Origin: Chryseobacterium sp. SORGH_AS_0447
GTDB lineage: Bacteria; Bacteroidota; Bacteroidia; Flavobacteriales; Weeksellaceae
DNA length: 64,000 nt
Direction of reading: 5' to 3'
Assembly: GCF_030818695.1 (NCBI RefSeq)
Contig: NZ_JAUTAR010000001.1
Span: forward strand, 3,094,501 to 3,158,500
Positions 1 through 10,456 of the stretch are shown here, one piece after another. How positions within the stretch are numbered: position 1 is the stretch's first letter; the number at the start of each line of letters is the position of its first letter. Below the pieces are notes generated by a model. The model ran no database searches, was not told the origin of the DNA, and saw only the letters and a list, made by a program, of their open reading frames with translations. The position numbers were made by a program, and so were the translations under genes.

Positions 1-2010
1 TGAAATGAATTTGTAATAAGAAACGCCGTGCGCCGGAATATCTAAAGCCAGATTTTCCTTATCCACATTGATTTTCGAAATATCTTTCTGTCTCCAAATA
101 TCTCTCACCACCTGATTTCCTGAAATTCCCAATTTTTTAAAATCTTTGTAAGACATTTTCACTTTTTCCCTTCCGAAATTGGCAAAAGCCACCGCTTTTC
201 CGCCGTCTTCAAGGTCTTTAACATAGATTTTCAGTTCGCCAACGGTGTCCAGGCACACACCCTGTTTTCCCAAAGCGTCCTGATTGACGGCAATTACCTC
301 ATCGTTGGTTAAAAGATTTAAAGTAAAATCATCCAGCTTTTCAAGGTCACAGCCGATCAGCAACGGTGCGGAGAAAATGCTCCAAAGGCTGATGTGGAGA
401 TACTGCTCATCGGGTTTCAGCTTGCTCTGGTGCGGATTTCCCCAGCCGACCACTCCTACGACCAGCATATCCGGATCATTCCGGTTGCCGGGTTTTGCGT
501 ACGGAGCGGCTTTGTCCTGCGCAAGCGCAATACTTTTCACGCTGGCCCAGGTATCGGTAATATCGTTGGTGGTACGCCAGGACTGGGCATGGGTTTCATC
601 GCCCCATTTCCAGACATCGCCCATCCCGTACTGGCAGAGGTTGTAGACAATATCCCTCGGCTGTCCGTAGAGCAGGTCGCCCATCAGTTTAAATGGTTTT
701 ACCCCTTTATCCAGATCGCCGCCGCCGTTGAATGCCAGTGAAGGAACTTTGCTTGGGTCGTTATCCGGCAGACCGTCGATCACGCCGCCGTAGCTGCACC
801 AGTCGTATTTCAGGTAATCGACGCCCCATCTGGCGTAGCTTTCGGCATCCTGTTTTTCGTATCCGTAGCTTCCGGCACATCCGCCGCAGGTCCAGGGTCC
901 CGGAGAGGAATAGATCCCCATTTTCAATCCGTTGGCATGAATGTAATCGCCCAGGTTTTTCATATCCGGAAATTTGGAGTTGGTTAAAATATAACCGTCC
1001 TTATCCCGGAACTGCCCTTTGAAAGACGGGTCTTTCCCGTCGCGGTTGTATTGCCAGGAATCATCGACATTGATGTAATTCCAGCCGTGGTTAACCAGCC
1101 CGGTTCTCACTAACGCATCCGCTGCCCTTTTTACTTTGTCGGCAGATACTTCGTGCCCGAAACAGTTCCAGCTGTTCCAGCCCATGGTCGGTGTTAAAGC
1201 TATTTTGTCACCGCTTACTATTCTTAATTTTTTTGAAACTGAGCCTTTAGCATTTTTAGCTGATAAAAGGACTTCGTAGGTTCCTTTCGTATCTATTTTT
1301 CCGGTAATGATTCCGGTTTGAGAATCTATTGTTAAACCTTTAGGAAGGTTTTTCGCTGCAAAAGCCATCGGACGTTCTCCTGTTGCCGGAATCCTGAACA
1401 AAAAGGGTGAACCAGGGCGGACGCCGTAGATCGCTGCGGAATTGATCTTCGGTACAGCCGAAGGTTTAGGGGTTAAAATATAGGGTTTCGAGGCAATCGG
1501 GTTGAAGGTTTCCAACGTAGAAACGCCGGTGGTTTCAAACCGGGCATCCACCCAGTCGGCGTGGTCGTAATACGGGCCATTTCCGCCGTCTGCAACGACC
1601 AGTTCCAGCTGTTTGATTCCTTTTAACGATACCGAAACGGGTTTGGCTTTGTCGCCCAGATGCATAATGCCGCTTGACCAGAGTTTTTTGTTGTCGCCGT
1701 AAATTTCAAATTCCACTGCGGGCTCGTGGCCTTTCATTTCATCATCGATCCCGACCCATGCTGAAAATTTTGTGACTTTTCCGTTTAATCTAATCAGCAA
1801 AGAACTTTCGGCGTGGGTTCCGAAACCCCGGTCAAACATTTTGCCGGCAATCGTCAGTTTTTTACCGTCCACAGACGTATTGATTCCGGGTTTCCCGTTT
1901 CCCTGCGTGGCAACGCTCAGGTCCAATTGGTCTAACCAGATGGTTGTTTGTGCATTTAAACAGCATCCGGCAATGAGAAAGCTGAGAACAAAAAGTTTAA
2001 ATCTGAACAT
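1..2010 (-). CDS. NPCBM-GH27 alpha-galactosidase, 3' end cut by window
   Basis: Exo-acting retaining alpha-galactosidase expected to remove terminal alpha-D-galactose from plant polysaccharide side chains in the periplasm or at the cell surface. A signal peptide (about residues 1-20, ending CLNAQ) is followed by an NPCBM-like carbohydrate-binding domain (about 22-160), an Ig-like putative-Ig stretch (about 175-265) and the GH27 barrel, which opens with LTPTMGWNSWN near residue 272. The nucleophile is D403 in YLKYDWC and the acid/base is D514 in NDPDML. The frame is still open at base 1, so only the last few residues can be missing (670 codons seen, ending near GVSYYKF). It is the most distal visible gene of the leftward PUL. 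GH27 assignment is strong; the natural substrate is inferred from the neighbours. Confidence 0.9.
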   Translation of the reverse strand, partial: MFRFKLFVLSFLIAGCCLNAQTTIWLDQLDLSVATQGNGKPGINTSVDGKKLTIAGKMFDRGFGTHAESSLLIRLNGKVTKFSAWVGIDDEMKGHEPAVEFEIYGDNKKLWSSGIMHLGDKAKPVSVSLKGIKQLELVVADGGNGPYYDHADWVDARFETTGVSTLETFNPIASKPYILTPKPSAVPKINSAAIYGVRPGSPFLFRIPATGERPMAFAAKNLPKGLTIDSQTGIITGKIDTKGTYEVLLSAKNAKGSVSKKLRIVSGDKIALTPTMGWNSWNCFGHEVSADKVKRAADALVRTGLVNHGWNYINVDDSWQYNRDGKDPSFKGQFRDKDGYILTNSKFPDMKNLGDYIHANGLKMGIYSSPGPWTCGGCAGSYGYEKQDAESYARWGVDYLKYDWCSYGGVIDGLPDNDPSKVPSLAFNGGGDLDKGVKPFKLMGDLLYGQPRDIVYNLCQYGMGDVWKWGDETHAQSWRTTNDITDTWASVKSIALAQDKAAPYAKPGNRNDPDMLVVGVVGWGNPHQSKLKPDEQYLHISLWSIFSAPLLIGCDLEKLDDFTLNLLTNDEVIAVNQDALGKQGVCLDTVGELKIYVKDLEDGGKAVAFANFGREKVKMSYKDFKKLGISGNQVVRDIWRQKDISKINVDKENLALDIPAHGVSYYKFIS

Positions 2011-2054
2011 TTTTAAAATTTTTACCAATGATTAATACAACTCATAACAATATG

Positions 2055-2124
2055 TTTTGGCTAAAGCCCTACGCGTTATTCTCTGTGTTAAATGGGCTAA
2101 AGCCCATTTCTATTGATATTCCTG
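2055..2124. repeat. GGCTAAAGCC-type hairpin repeat, copy 1
   Basis: Intergenic element with the palindromic core GGGCTAAAGCCC, a second GGCTAAAGCC about 40 bases before it, and the tail CTATTGAT. The same layout recurs at 10375-10440. It sits between the GH27 start and the stop of the upstream GH43 gene, as expected of a REP-like dispersed element. Confidence 0.7.
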
Positions 2125-2133
2125 AATTCAACA

Positions 2134-3513
2134 TTAATTTTTATTAAATTTCCACCAATCGAAATAGAAAAGGTCTTTTTCTCCTTTAAAAACAAAATAG
2201 AGATCGTGGACGCCCTTGATGTTTTTAACCGGTGTTTTGATTGTTTTAAAAAAATCGCCTTCTGCTTTTCCGGTTACCCGGACGGTTCCTAAGAGCGGTC
2301 CGTCAACAGCATCGGTATGGATTTCTATACTGCCGCCGTACAAAGCAGCTGCGGAGACTTCCACAGATTGGGTTCCTTTGGAAAAATCCACGCCCTGCAC
2401 TTTGAGGTAATCGCCATTATTGACGGATGAAATTACGATCCGGTCGGTAATTTTCTTGCCGGTATCATAGGGATTGTTCCTTTCCCATTCGGTCATCTGC
2501 TCTGTTTTCAGGCCTTCGCTGAAGGCAATGGTTTCGGCCTCTACCCTGTTGTACGGATTGAGGGTTGCTATTCTTTTTACGCCTTCAGGATTCCAGAACG
2601 GCAGCTTTTGGATGGTGCCGTCGGCATTGTATTTCATTTCACTTACGCAGACCGAACGGCGTTCGTAATGTTTGCTCATGGTCTGTTTTCCGATGTTGTA
2701 ATTGAATCCGAAAACATAGGTTTTGCCTTTGTAATCGATGATTCCCGGATGGTTTCCGTTGGAACGTTTATCGCTGTCCATGATCATTCCTTTGAATTCC
2801 CAAGGTCCGGTCGCCGATTTTCCCATCGCATAACCGATTCCTTCGGGACAACAGGTTGAGGCATACGCCATATAATATTTCCCGTTTCTTTTCCATGCCC
2901 ACGGCCCTTCCTGGTAATGAAATGGATCAGCTGCCCCTTTTACTTTCGCAATGGACGGATCTTTCACGACATCGCCTTTTACCGAAATCATATCTTCATT
3001 CAGCTTAACGTACCAAAGGTTGGGATTTCCCCAATAGAGATAGGCCTGTCCGTCATCATCGATCAGCACCGTCGGATCAATATCATCGGAGGAATTTTTA
3101 ACCAGCGGCTTTCCGATCGGATCTTTGAAAGGACCGTACGGACTGTCCGCCACCAACACGCCGATTCCGCGTTGTCCCGGCATCGGGCAATACATATAGA
3201 ATTTTCCGTTTCTTTCAATGACTTGGGGAGCCCAGGCTCCGTTTTCGGGATCGGTCCATTTAAAATCTTTCAGGGAAGCCACAACGCCGTGATCGGTCCA
3301 GTTGACCATATCCGTAGATGTGTACAGCAGCCAGTTTTTCATTTTGAATCCGAAAGCATCGTCTTCATCGTGGCTGGTATAAAGGAAAACCGTGTCTTTG
3401 TAAACCATCGGCGCAGGGTCGGCAGTGAATTTGGTCTGGATGATGGGATTCTGGGCAAATGCGGCCTGGAAGCATCCGAACATTATGGTTAAACTTAAAA
3501 ATTTCATTGTCAT
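2134..3513 (-). CDS. GH43 glycosidase with C-terminal CBM6
   Basis: Secreted family 43 glycosidase, probably an arabinofuranosidase or beta-xylosidase acting on arabinoxylan fragments. The signal peptide is about residues 1-20 (FQAAFAQ). The five-bladed propeller shows the usual triad: base D32 in TADPAP, pKa modulator D146 in DIDPTV and acid E202 in YQEGPW. A C-terminal beta-sandwich beginning near residue 322 (RVEAETIAF) looks like CBM6, an arrangement common in GH43 arabinoxylan arabinofuranohydrolases. It lies only 9 bases downstream of the GH31 gene and is probably co-transcribed with it. Family is clear; substrate and subfamily cannot be fixed from sequence alone. Confidence 0.9.
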   Translation of the reverse strand: MTMKFLSLTIMFGCFQAAFAQNPIIQTKFTADPAPMVYKDTVFLYTSHDEDDAFGFKMKNWLLYTSTDMVNWTDHGVVASLKDFKWTDPENGAWAPQVIERNGKFYMYCPMPGQRGIGVLVADSPYGPFKDPIGKPLVKNSSDDIDPTVLIDDDGQAYLYWGNPNLWYVKLNEDMISVKGDVVKDPSIAKVKGAADPFHYQEGPWAWKRNGKYYMAYASTCCPEGIGYAMGKSATGPWEFKGMIMDSDKRSNGNHPGIIDYKGKTYVFGFNYNIGKQTMSKHYERRSVCVSEMKYNADGTIQKLPFWNPEGVKRIATLNPYNRVEAETIAFSEGLKTEQMTEWERNNPYDTGKKITDRIVISSVNNGDYLKVQGVDFSKGTQSVEVSAAALYGGSIEIHTDAVDGPLLGTVRVTGKAEGDFFKTIKTPVKNIKGVHDLYFVFKGEKDLFYFDWWKFNKN

Positions 3514-3522
3514 ACTTTAAGA

Positions 3523-5967
3523 TTATTTAAAACTTATGTTGATCTTTTTCCCGGAATAACTCACGGTTTTCTGCTGACCGTCCGGAAGAAGTAAACTGAA
3601 ATTTCTTTTTTCAATCATCCCGTTAAATTTGCCTTTCCTGGCTTCAACGGTAAGTGTTTTTGATTTTTCGTTCCAGTGAAAAGGGATTTCAGTAAAGGCT
3701 CCTTTTTCGTAATTGTAATTATCAAATTCGTCTTCGTACAAAACAAAATCGGCATCGGCTCCGGAATAGATATTTACGGTAAGCTGATCCCATTTTTTCT
3801 CCGTTGCATATTGTACATCAGGACCGAACGGAATAATGCTTCCTGCTTTCACGTATAATGGAATGCTCTGGAGGGTAACGGATTTTTCAATCTTCTGACC
3901 GCCGCTGTGCTTCTGATTCGTCCAGAAGTCGAACCAATCGGCTCCAGCCGGAAGATAGACCTGCACGGTTTTGTTTTGGGTGAAATCCATCCCGGAATCC
4001 TGATTTTCTTTCTTTGTAGTGTTATCTTTATTCCAACCCTGGTTTTCATCGGTGGTTATGATTTTTTCCGGGGTGTACTGCGCATAGAGAACAGGTGCTA
4101 CCAGCAATGACTTCCCGAAAAGATATTCATTATTGATATCCCAGGTGTTTTTGTCTGATGAAAAATCCATTGACAATGCACGGAGAAAACTCGAATTGTT
4201 TTTGGAAACGTCATGGGAAACGGAATAAATATACGGCAGCATGCTGTAGCGCAGCCTGATGAATTTTTCTATTGCATCGTACACGACATCACCTTTTTTT
4301 CCAAACTGATAAATTTCTCTGGGAACATCGGTTCCGTGGGAACGCATCATCGGAGTGAAAGTTCCGTACTGGAGCCAGCGAACATACAATTCCTGGAACA
4401 CCGGGCTCTTCGCACCGCCATTCCTTCGGTAAACACCGGCAAAGAAACCGCCGATATCGGAATTGAAATTCGGGTTTCCCGTCAGGCTGAAATTTAACCC
4501 TGCCGGCACCTGATTGCGCAACATTTCCCAGGAAGAATTAACATCACCCGACCAGGTGTTGGCTGCGTATCTTTGCTGTCCTGCAAACGCTGATCTGGTG
4601 AGAATAAAAACCCTTTTATCGCCTGTGGTTTCGCGCTGATGATCATAAACACCGCCTACCGTCATTAACGGATAGGCATTTCTCACTTTTCTGAATGATC
4701 CTAAATACGTTTTGGTATCGAGGTCTTCCGGTTTCTGGCTGAGGTGGTCGGGTTCCGTAGAATCCATCCACCAGGAATCTACTCCTAAGCTGAAAAGGCC
4801 CTTATTTAAATATTTCCAATACATATTCCTGGCTTCGGGGTTGTATGCATCGTAGACACGCACCCCGGAAGGATAGTTCATATCCGGCGGCCATACATCA
4901 CGTCCCGATTCCGGCCACGTTTTAAAGTTGAACAGCATTCCTTTCTGATCCATTTCCCGGTACGGATTCGTCATCGGCCCAAAGGATGACCAGATGGAAA
5001 CAGAAAGATGTGCGTTCCTATCATGAATATCCTGAATCATTTTTTTGGCATCGGGAAAATCAGGGCTGATGAAATCCATCGCATTCCACTGGTAATTATT
5101 TTCCCAATACTGCCAATCCTGGATGATTCCGTCAAGAGGAACTTTTAATTCCCTGTATTTTTTCACTACATCTAACAGTTCATCCTGACTTTTGTAGCGT
5201 TCTTTGCTCTGCCAGTAGCCGTACGTCCAGAGCGGGAGCATCGGCACATTCCCGGTCAGGTTCCGCATTCCTGCTACTACGCCGTCGGCATTTTTCCCAT
5301 AAATAAAATAATAATCAATGCCCTCGCCCACCTCGGAAGAGAAAGACGTCTGCTGCGGCGTATCGGTAAATTGGGTCGGCGATTCGTTATCCCAGAAAAC
5401 GCCATATCCTTTCACCGACTGAAAGAACGGAATAAAATCCCAGGTGTTGTTCTGAATCATTTTAACATCGGTATTCCGCTGAGACATTTTCCCGTTCTGC
5501 AGAATTCCCAGGCCATAGATCGGCTCTTCTATCTCCAGCTGAAAAGACTGTGAAACAGAAAAGGTTTGATTCCCGGCATCGTTGAATGGCTTGAAATTAC
5601 TTCCGGTTTCTTTCAAAAGTTCCTGTCCTGACGATGACCGGTAACTTATTTTTCCGGTCTTAACATCAATGGAAAGCTGGAGCTGATCCGATTTTAATAA
5701 AATAGCATCATTGTTTTCGGAAACCGAAAAACGGGTCTGCTGTTCCTTTCGGATGACTGCCAGGCTGTTTTTCACCCATGATTTTCCAACCGGATATTTC
5801 ATTACCCTAACCGTATTACCGCCATACCATTTTACCTCAATAGCCAGAGTTCCCGCAGAAAGACTCAATCCGGAATTCGTCTTTTTATAGGATTGCGCAT
5901 CAATATTTCCGGAGAGCATGACCACCGTAAGGACAAATATTCTGGTTTTTACTGTGTTAAAATTCAT
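3523..5967 (-). CDS. GH31 alpha-xylosidase/alpha-glucosidase
   Basis: Retaining exo-alpha-glycosidase of family 31, 814 residues with a signal peptide ending near NIDAQ. An N-terminal beta-sandwich is followed by the barrel beginning near PLWTYGYWQSKERY (about 246). The nucleophile is D402 in WWMDSTEPD and the likely acid/base is D475 in WSGDV; C-terminal beta domains follow. The YWQSKERY and WWMDSTEP forms resemble bacterial alpha-xylosidases, which remove alpha-1,6-xylose from xyloglucan or xylose caps on complex xylans. The adjacent GH43, CE1 and GH95 genes favour a plant hemicellulose substrate. Alpha-glucosidase activity is not excluded. Confidence 0.85.
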   Translation of the reverse strand: MNFNTVKTRIFVLTVVMLSGNIDAQSYKKTNSGLSLSAGTLAIEVKWYGGNTVRVMKYPVGKSWVKNSLAVIRKEQQTRFSVSENNDAILLKSDQLQLSIDVKTGKISYRSSSGQELLKETGSNFKPFNDAGNQTFSVSQSFQLEIEEPIYGLGILQNGKMSQRNTDVKMIQNNTWDFIPFFQSVKGYGVFWDNESPTQFTDTPQQTSFSSEVGEGIDYYFIYGKNADGVVAGMRNLTGNVPMLPLWTYGYWQSKERYKSQDELLDVVKKYRELKVPLDGIIQDWQYWENNYQWNAMDFISPDFPDAKKMIQDIHDRNAHLSVSIWSSFGPMTNPYREMDQKGMLFNFKTWPESGRDVWPPDMNYPSGVRVYDAYNPEARNMYWKYLNKGLFSLGVDSWWMDSTEPDHLSQKPEDLDTKTYLGSFRKVRNAYPLMTVGGVYDHQRETTGDKRVFILTRSAFAGQQRYAANTWSGDVNSSWEMLRNQVPAGLNFSLTGNPNFNSDIGGFFAGVYRRNGGAKSPVFQELYVRWLQYGTFTPMMRSHGTDVPREIYQFGKKGDVVYDAIEKFIRLRYSMLPYIYSVSHDVSKNNSSFLRALSMDFSSDKNTWDINNEYLFGKSLLVAPVLYAQYTPEKIITTDENQGWNKDNTTKKENQDSGMDFTQNKTVQVYLPAGADWFDFWTNQKHSGGQKIEKSVTLQSIPLYVKAGSIIPFGPDVQYATEKKWDQLTVNIYSGADADFVLYEDEFDNYNYEKGAFTEIPFHWNEKSKTLTVEARKGKFNGMIEKRNFSLLLPDGQQKTVSYSGKKINISFK

Positions 5968-6187
5968 TTTTTGTGATTTGGATAAGACTGAATGCTACAG
6001 ACTTAAAGTTTATTTACCTTACCGGATTTTTCTTAACGCAAGGTTAAGTTTTCCTGGTGTATCATGTAAGCAGGCAAAGAAATGTTCGGCAGGCTGATCT
6101 AATGAAGTGTGCACATCATCGATCTGCTTCATCACCGACACTCTCGCTCCCAATTGCTCCCTTAAAAATGGACGCTGGTCTCCGGAT

Positions 6188-8119
<1,932 letters not shown>

Positions 8120-8129
8120 TTATTTGTAA

Positions 8130-8147
8130 TTTTTACACTTATTAATT
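8130..8147 (-). promoter_or_regulatory. Candidate ACACTTA operator before the esterase gene
   Basis: TTTACACTTATTA lies 17-34 bases upstream of the esterase start and resembles the motif repeated around the Nudix-type regulator gene (25940-26243). It is a single short match in AT-rich DNA, so support is weak. Confidence 0.3.
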
Positions 8148-8267
8148 TAGATAAAAAAATAATACCGGCAAGGGTTTATTTTTTTACTGTTAATTTATTG
8201 AATTTTCCTTTGGCTTTTTAATGATGCCGCCCCTTCAGGGCTTGGTTTTTCCGTTGTGCTTTTTTGT

Positions 8268-8681
8268 CATAGGGCTAACACCCTATGCTGTTGATTTCGC
8301 CCTTTCAGGGCTTTGAAATTCTGTCTGGTTATTAATCTTATCTATTTTTTCGTAGATTTCATAGGGCTGCACCCTATGCTGATGATTTCGCCCTTTCAGG
8401 GCTTTGAAATTCTGCCTGGTTACTCATCCTATCTGTTTTTTCGTAGATTTCATAGGGCTGCTGCACCCTATGCTGATGATTTCGCCCTTTCAGGGCTTTG
8501 AAATTCTGTCTGGTTACTCATCCTATCTGTTTTTCGTAGATTTCATAGGGCTGCTGCACCCTATGCTGATGATTTCGCCCTTTCAGGGCTTTGAAATTCT
8601 GTCTGGTTACTCATCCTATCTTTTTTTCGTAGATTTCATAGGGCTGCACCCTATGCTGTTGATTTCGCCATTTCATGGCTT
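8268..8681. repeat. Tandem array of a 92-bp two-hairpin unit
   Basis: Successive units start at 8268, 8360, 8451, 8544 and 8637 (periods 92, 91, 93, 93); four are complete and the fifth is partial. Each has a first hairpin, CATAGGG-CCCTATG, and a second, GCCCT-ttc-AGGGC, joined by a conserved spacer and a T-rich tail. Units 2-4 are nearly identical; the edge units are more diverged. The array fills most of the 624-base gap between the esterase and the next GH43 gene. The whole unit is conserved, so this is not a CRISPR array; a REP-like element amplified in tandem fits better. Confidence 0.85.
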
Positions 8682-8737
8682 ATGTGTTTTTTGCCAATGT
8701 AACTTTAATATCTAAAATTTTCCAGATTATTCAGTTT

Positions 8738-10348
8738 TTATTTTACATCTGTTTTAACCCTAAAAAAATCAACATCCACAAAACCGCCCGGATCTTTAGT
8801 GGCATAATTGAAGATCGCAAATTTGGAACCCATGAAAAATCTCCGGTAATCGAAAATCATTTTGTAATCTTTTGCCATTTCAGTCCAGTTTTTCTGGTCG
8901 GTGCTGTAATAAAAATCTGCCAGATCTTTTCCAAGGTTGAAATCGGCATCGATTTTAAAGTAAACTTTGTTAGCGTTCAAAGGAATCCGTTTTTTCTCTT
9001 CTTTTTTAACATCCGTTACCGCTTTGGTTTTATTGTCCAGACTCACTTCGTTGGTTGAAAATACCACATATTTTTTCCCGCCTTCCATGACAACAGACAA
9101 AATTCCCGAATCCCCGTTAAATGCACTGAAACCGGCAACATCACCATCTTTCATTCCTTTTACATCCAGGGCTACGGTGCCACTGGATTTTGGGCCTTCC
9201 ATTCTTTGGGTAAGCGTATTCGGAGCAAGGTAAATATTGTCTACTACTCTACTCGTTTTCAGTCTTAAAAATCCTTTTCTTTCAGATAATGACCAGGCTG
9301 AATTCAGGGGATTGTGGTTCCACTGCCACTGGATTTTCATTTTTTGATCTGAGAATTCGTCGCTTTCCACCAGATGGTTGTTCGGTTTGAAAGGCGGAAG
9401 CGGAATCTGCCCCGTTAATGGCACTTTTCCATTATCGCCCAACACCGGCCAGCCGTTCTCCCATTTCACCGGAAGTAAAACAGGGACCCTTCCTACCCCG
9501 TTTCTGTCCTGAAAAATCAGGGAATACCAATTTCCGTTCTTATCGTCAATCAACGCACCCTGTCCGGCATAGGAAAACCCCAGGAAGTTATCTTCAAGAA
9601 TAACTTTCTTTTCGTAAGGTCCGTTGACTTTATCGGCCCTGTACACTTCCTGCCGGCGTTTTCCACCTCTCGGCCAGGAAATCATCATCATGTAGTACTT
9701 TCCGTCTTTCTTGATGATCTGGTTACCTTCCAGCAATCCGGTTTCGGAGGCATCTTTCTGAAAAACTTCTGTTCCGTCCTGATTTCCGATGATGGTTTTA
9801 AAATCCGGGCTCAGCTCGAAAACTTTATTGGAAGTAAACACATACACACGGTCGTCATCGTCAAACAACAAAGACGCATCGTGAAAATGTCTTGTTCTCG
9901 TCAACAGCTTCCAGTTTCCTCTTTCAGGATTGTCGGTGACATAAAAATAGGATTTAAACGGTTCGTCGTTCGGGGAAAACAAAACATAATATTTTCCTTT
10001 GTGATACCGGATGGAAGAGGCCCACTGCCCGCGCCCGTAGACGGTTCCGTTCAGCAGGTCGTATTTTGAATTATCATTCAACGTGTTGAAAACATAGCTT
10101 GCCATTTCCCAATGCACCAGGTCTCTGGAATGCATCACAGGGGCACCCGGCATCAGGTGCATCGTAGTACTGATGAGGTAAAAATCGTCACCGTTCCGGG
10201 TAATGGATAAATCCGGGGCATCGGCCCAGATGATGGGATTGGTAAATGCCGTGGTTGCCTTCTGAGAAGGATTTACCTGGGCTGAAAGTGAATTCAGCCC
10301 GATAAATCCCAAAAAAGAAACTATATAAAATGATTTTTTAATATTCAC
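8738..10348 (-). CDS. GH43 beta-xylosidase/arabinofuranosidase with C-terminal lectin-like domain
   Basis: Secreted GH43 enzyme expected to release xylose or arabinose from xylo-oligosaccharides. I start it at a GTG (10348), because the reading frame upstream to an ATG at 10396 runs through a dispersed repeat and would bury the signal peptide (KKSFYIVSFLGF...LSAQ). From the GTG the protein has 536 residues. The catalytic residues are D46 in APDLS, D157 in HDASL and E207 in LEGNQ. The segment STTMHLMPGAPV is typical of xylan-active GH43 enzymes. A C-terminal concanavalin-like sandwich (about residues 340-535) matches the beta-xylosidase C-terminal domain. Family is firm; substrate preference is inferred. 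Confidence 0.88.
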   Translation of the reverse strand: MNIKKSFYIVSFLGFIGLNSLSAQVNPSQKATTAFTNPIIWADAPDLSITRNGDDFYLISTTMHLMPGAPVMHSRDLVHWEMASYVFNTLNDNSKYDLLNGTVYGRGQWASSIRYHKGKYYVLFSPNDEPFKSYFYVTDNPERGNWKLLTRTRHFHDASLLFDDDDRVYVFTSNKVFELSPDFKTIIGNQDGTEVFQKDASETGLLEGNQIIKKDGKYYMMMISWPRGGKRRQEVYRADKVNGPYEKKVILEDNFLGFSYAGQGALIDDKNGNWYSLIFQDRNGVGRVPVLLPVKWENGWPVLGDNGKVPLTGQIPLPPFKPNNHLVESDEFSDQKMKIQWQWNHNPLNSAWSLSERKGFLRLKTSRVVDNIYLAPNTLTQRMEGPKSSGTVALDVKGMKDGDVAGFSAFNGDSGILSVVMEGGKKYVVFSTNEVSLDNKTKAVTDVKKEEKKRIPLNANKVYFKIDADFNLGKDLADFYYSTDQKNWTEMAKDYKMIFDYRRFFMGSKFAIFNYATKDPGGFVDVDFFRVKTDVK

Positions 10349-10374
10349 GGTTGGTGGTTTAGGAGTTCGGTAAG

Positions 10375-10440
10375 TTTTGGCTAAAGCCGAATGCATTGTT
10401 CTTTTTGAAAACGGGCTAAAGCCCGTTCCTATTGATGTCC
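10375..10440. repeat. GGCTAAAGCC-type hairpin repeat, copy 2
   Basis: Second copy of the element at 2055-2124, in the same orientation: GGCTAAAGCC, then about 28 variable bases, then the longer palindrome ACGGGCTAAAGCCCGT and CTATTGAT. It separates two GH43 genes and overlaps the false N-terminal extension of the downstream one. Confidence 0.7.
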
Positions 10441-10456
10441 AATAACAAATTCACTA

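Noticed and set aside
2917-3492. 191-codon plus-strand frame opposite GH43
   Set aside because: It is antisense to a clear enzyme gene and its translation has no domain; a shadow of the high third-position GC of the real gene.
8268-8681. Possible CRISPR array (regular spacing of repeats)
   Set aside because: The spacers are as conserved as the repeats, the period is 92 bases and there are no cas genes; it is a plain tandem repeat.
8313-8715. Plus-strand reading frames through the tandem repeat (repetitive proteins)
   Set aside because: They are open only because the repeat is stop-poor in that frame; there is no start context or homology and the unit length varies between 91 and 93.
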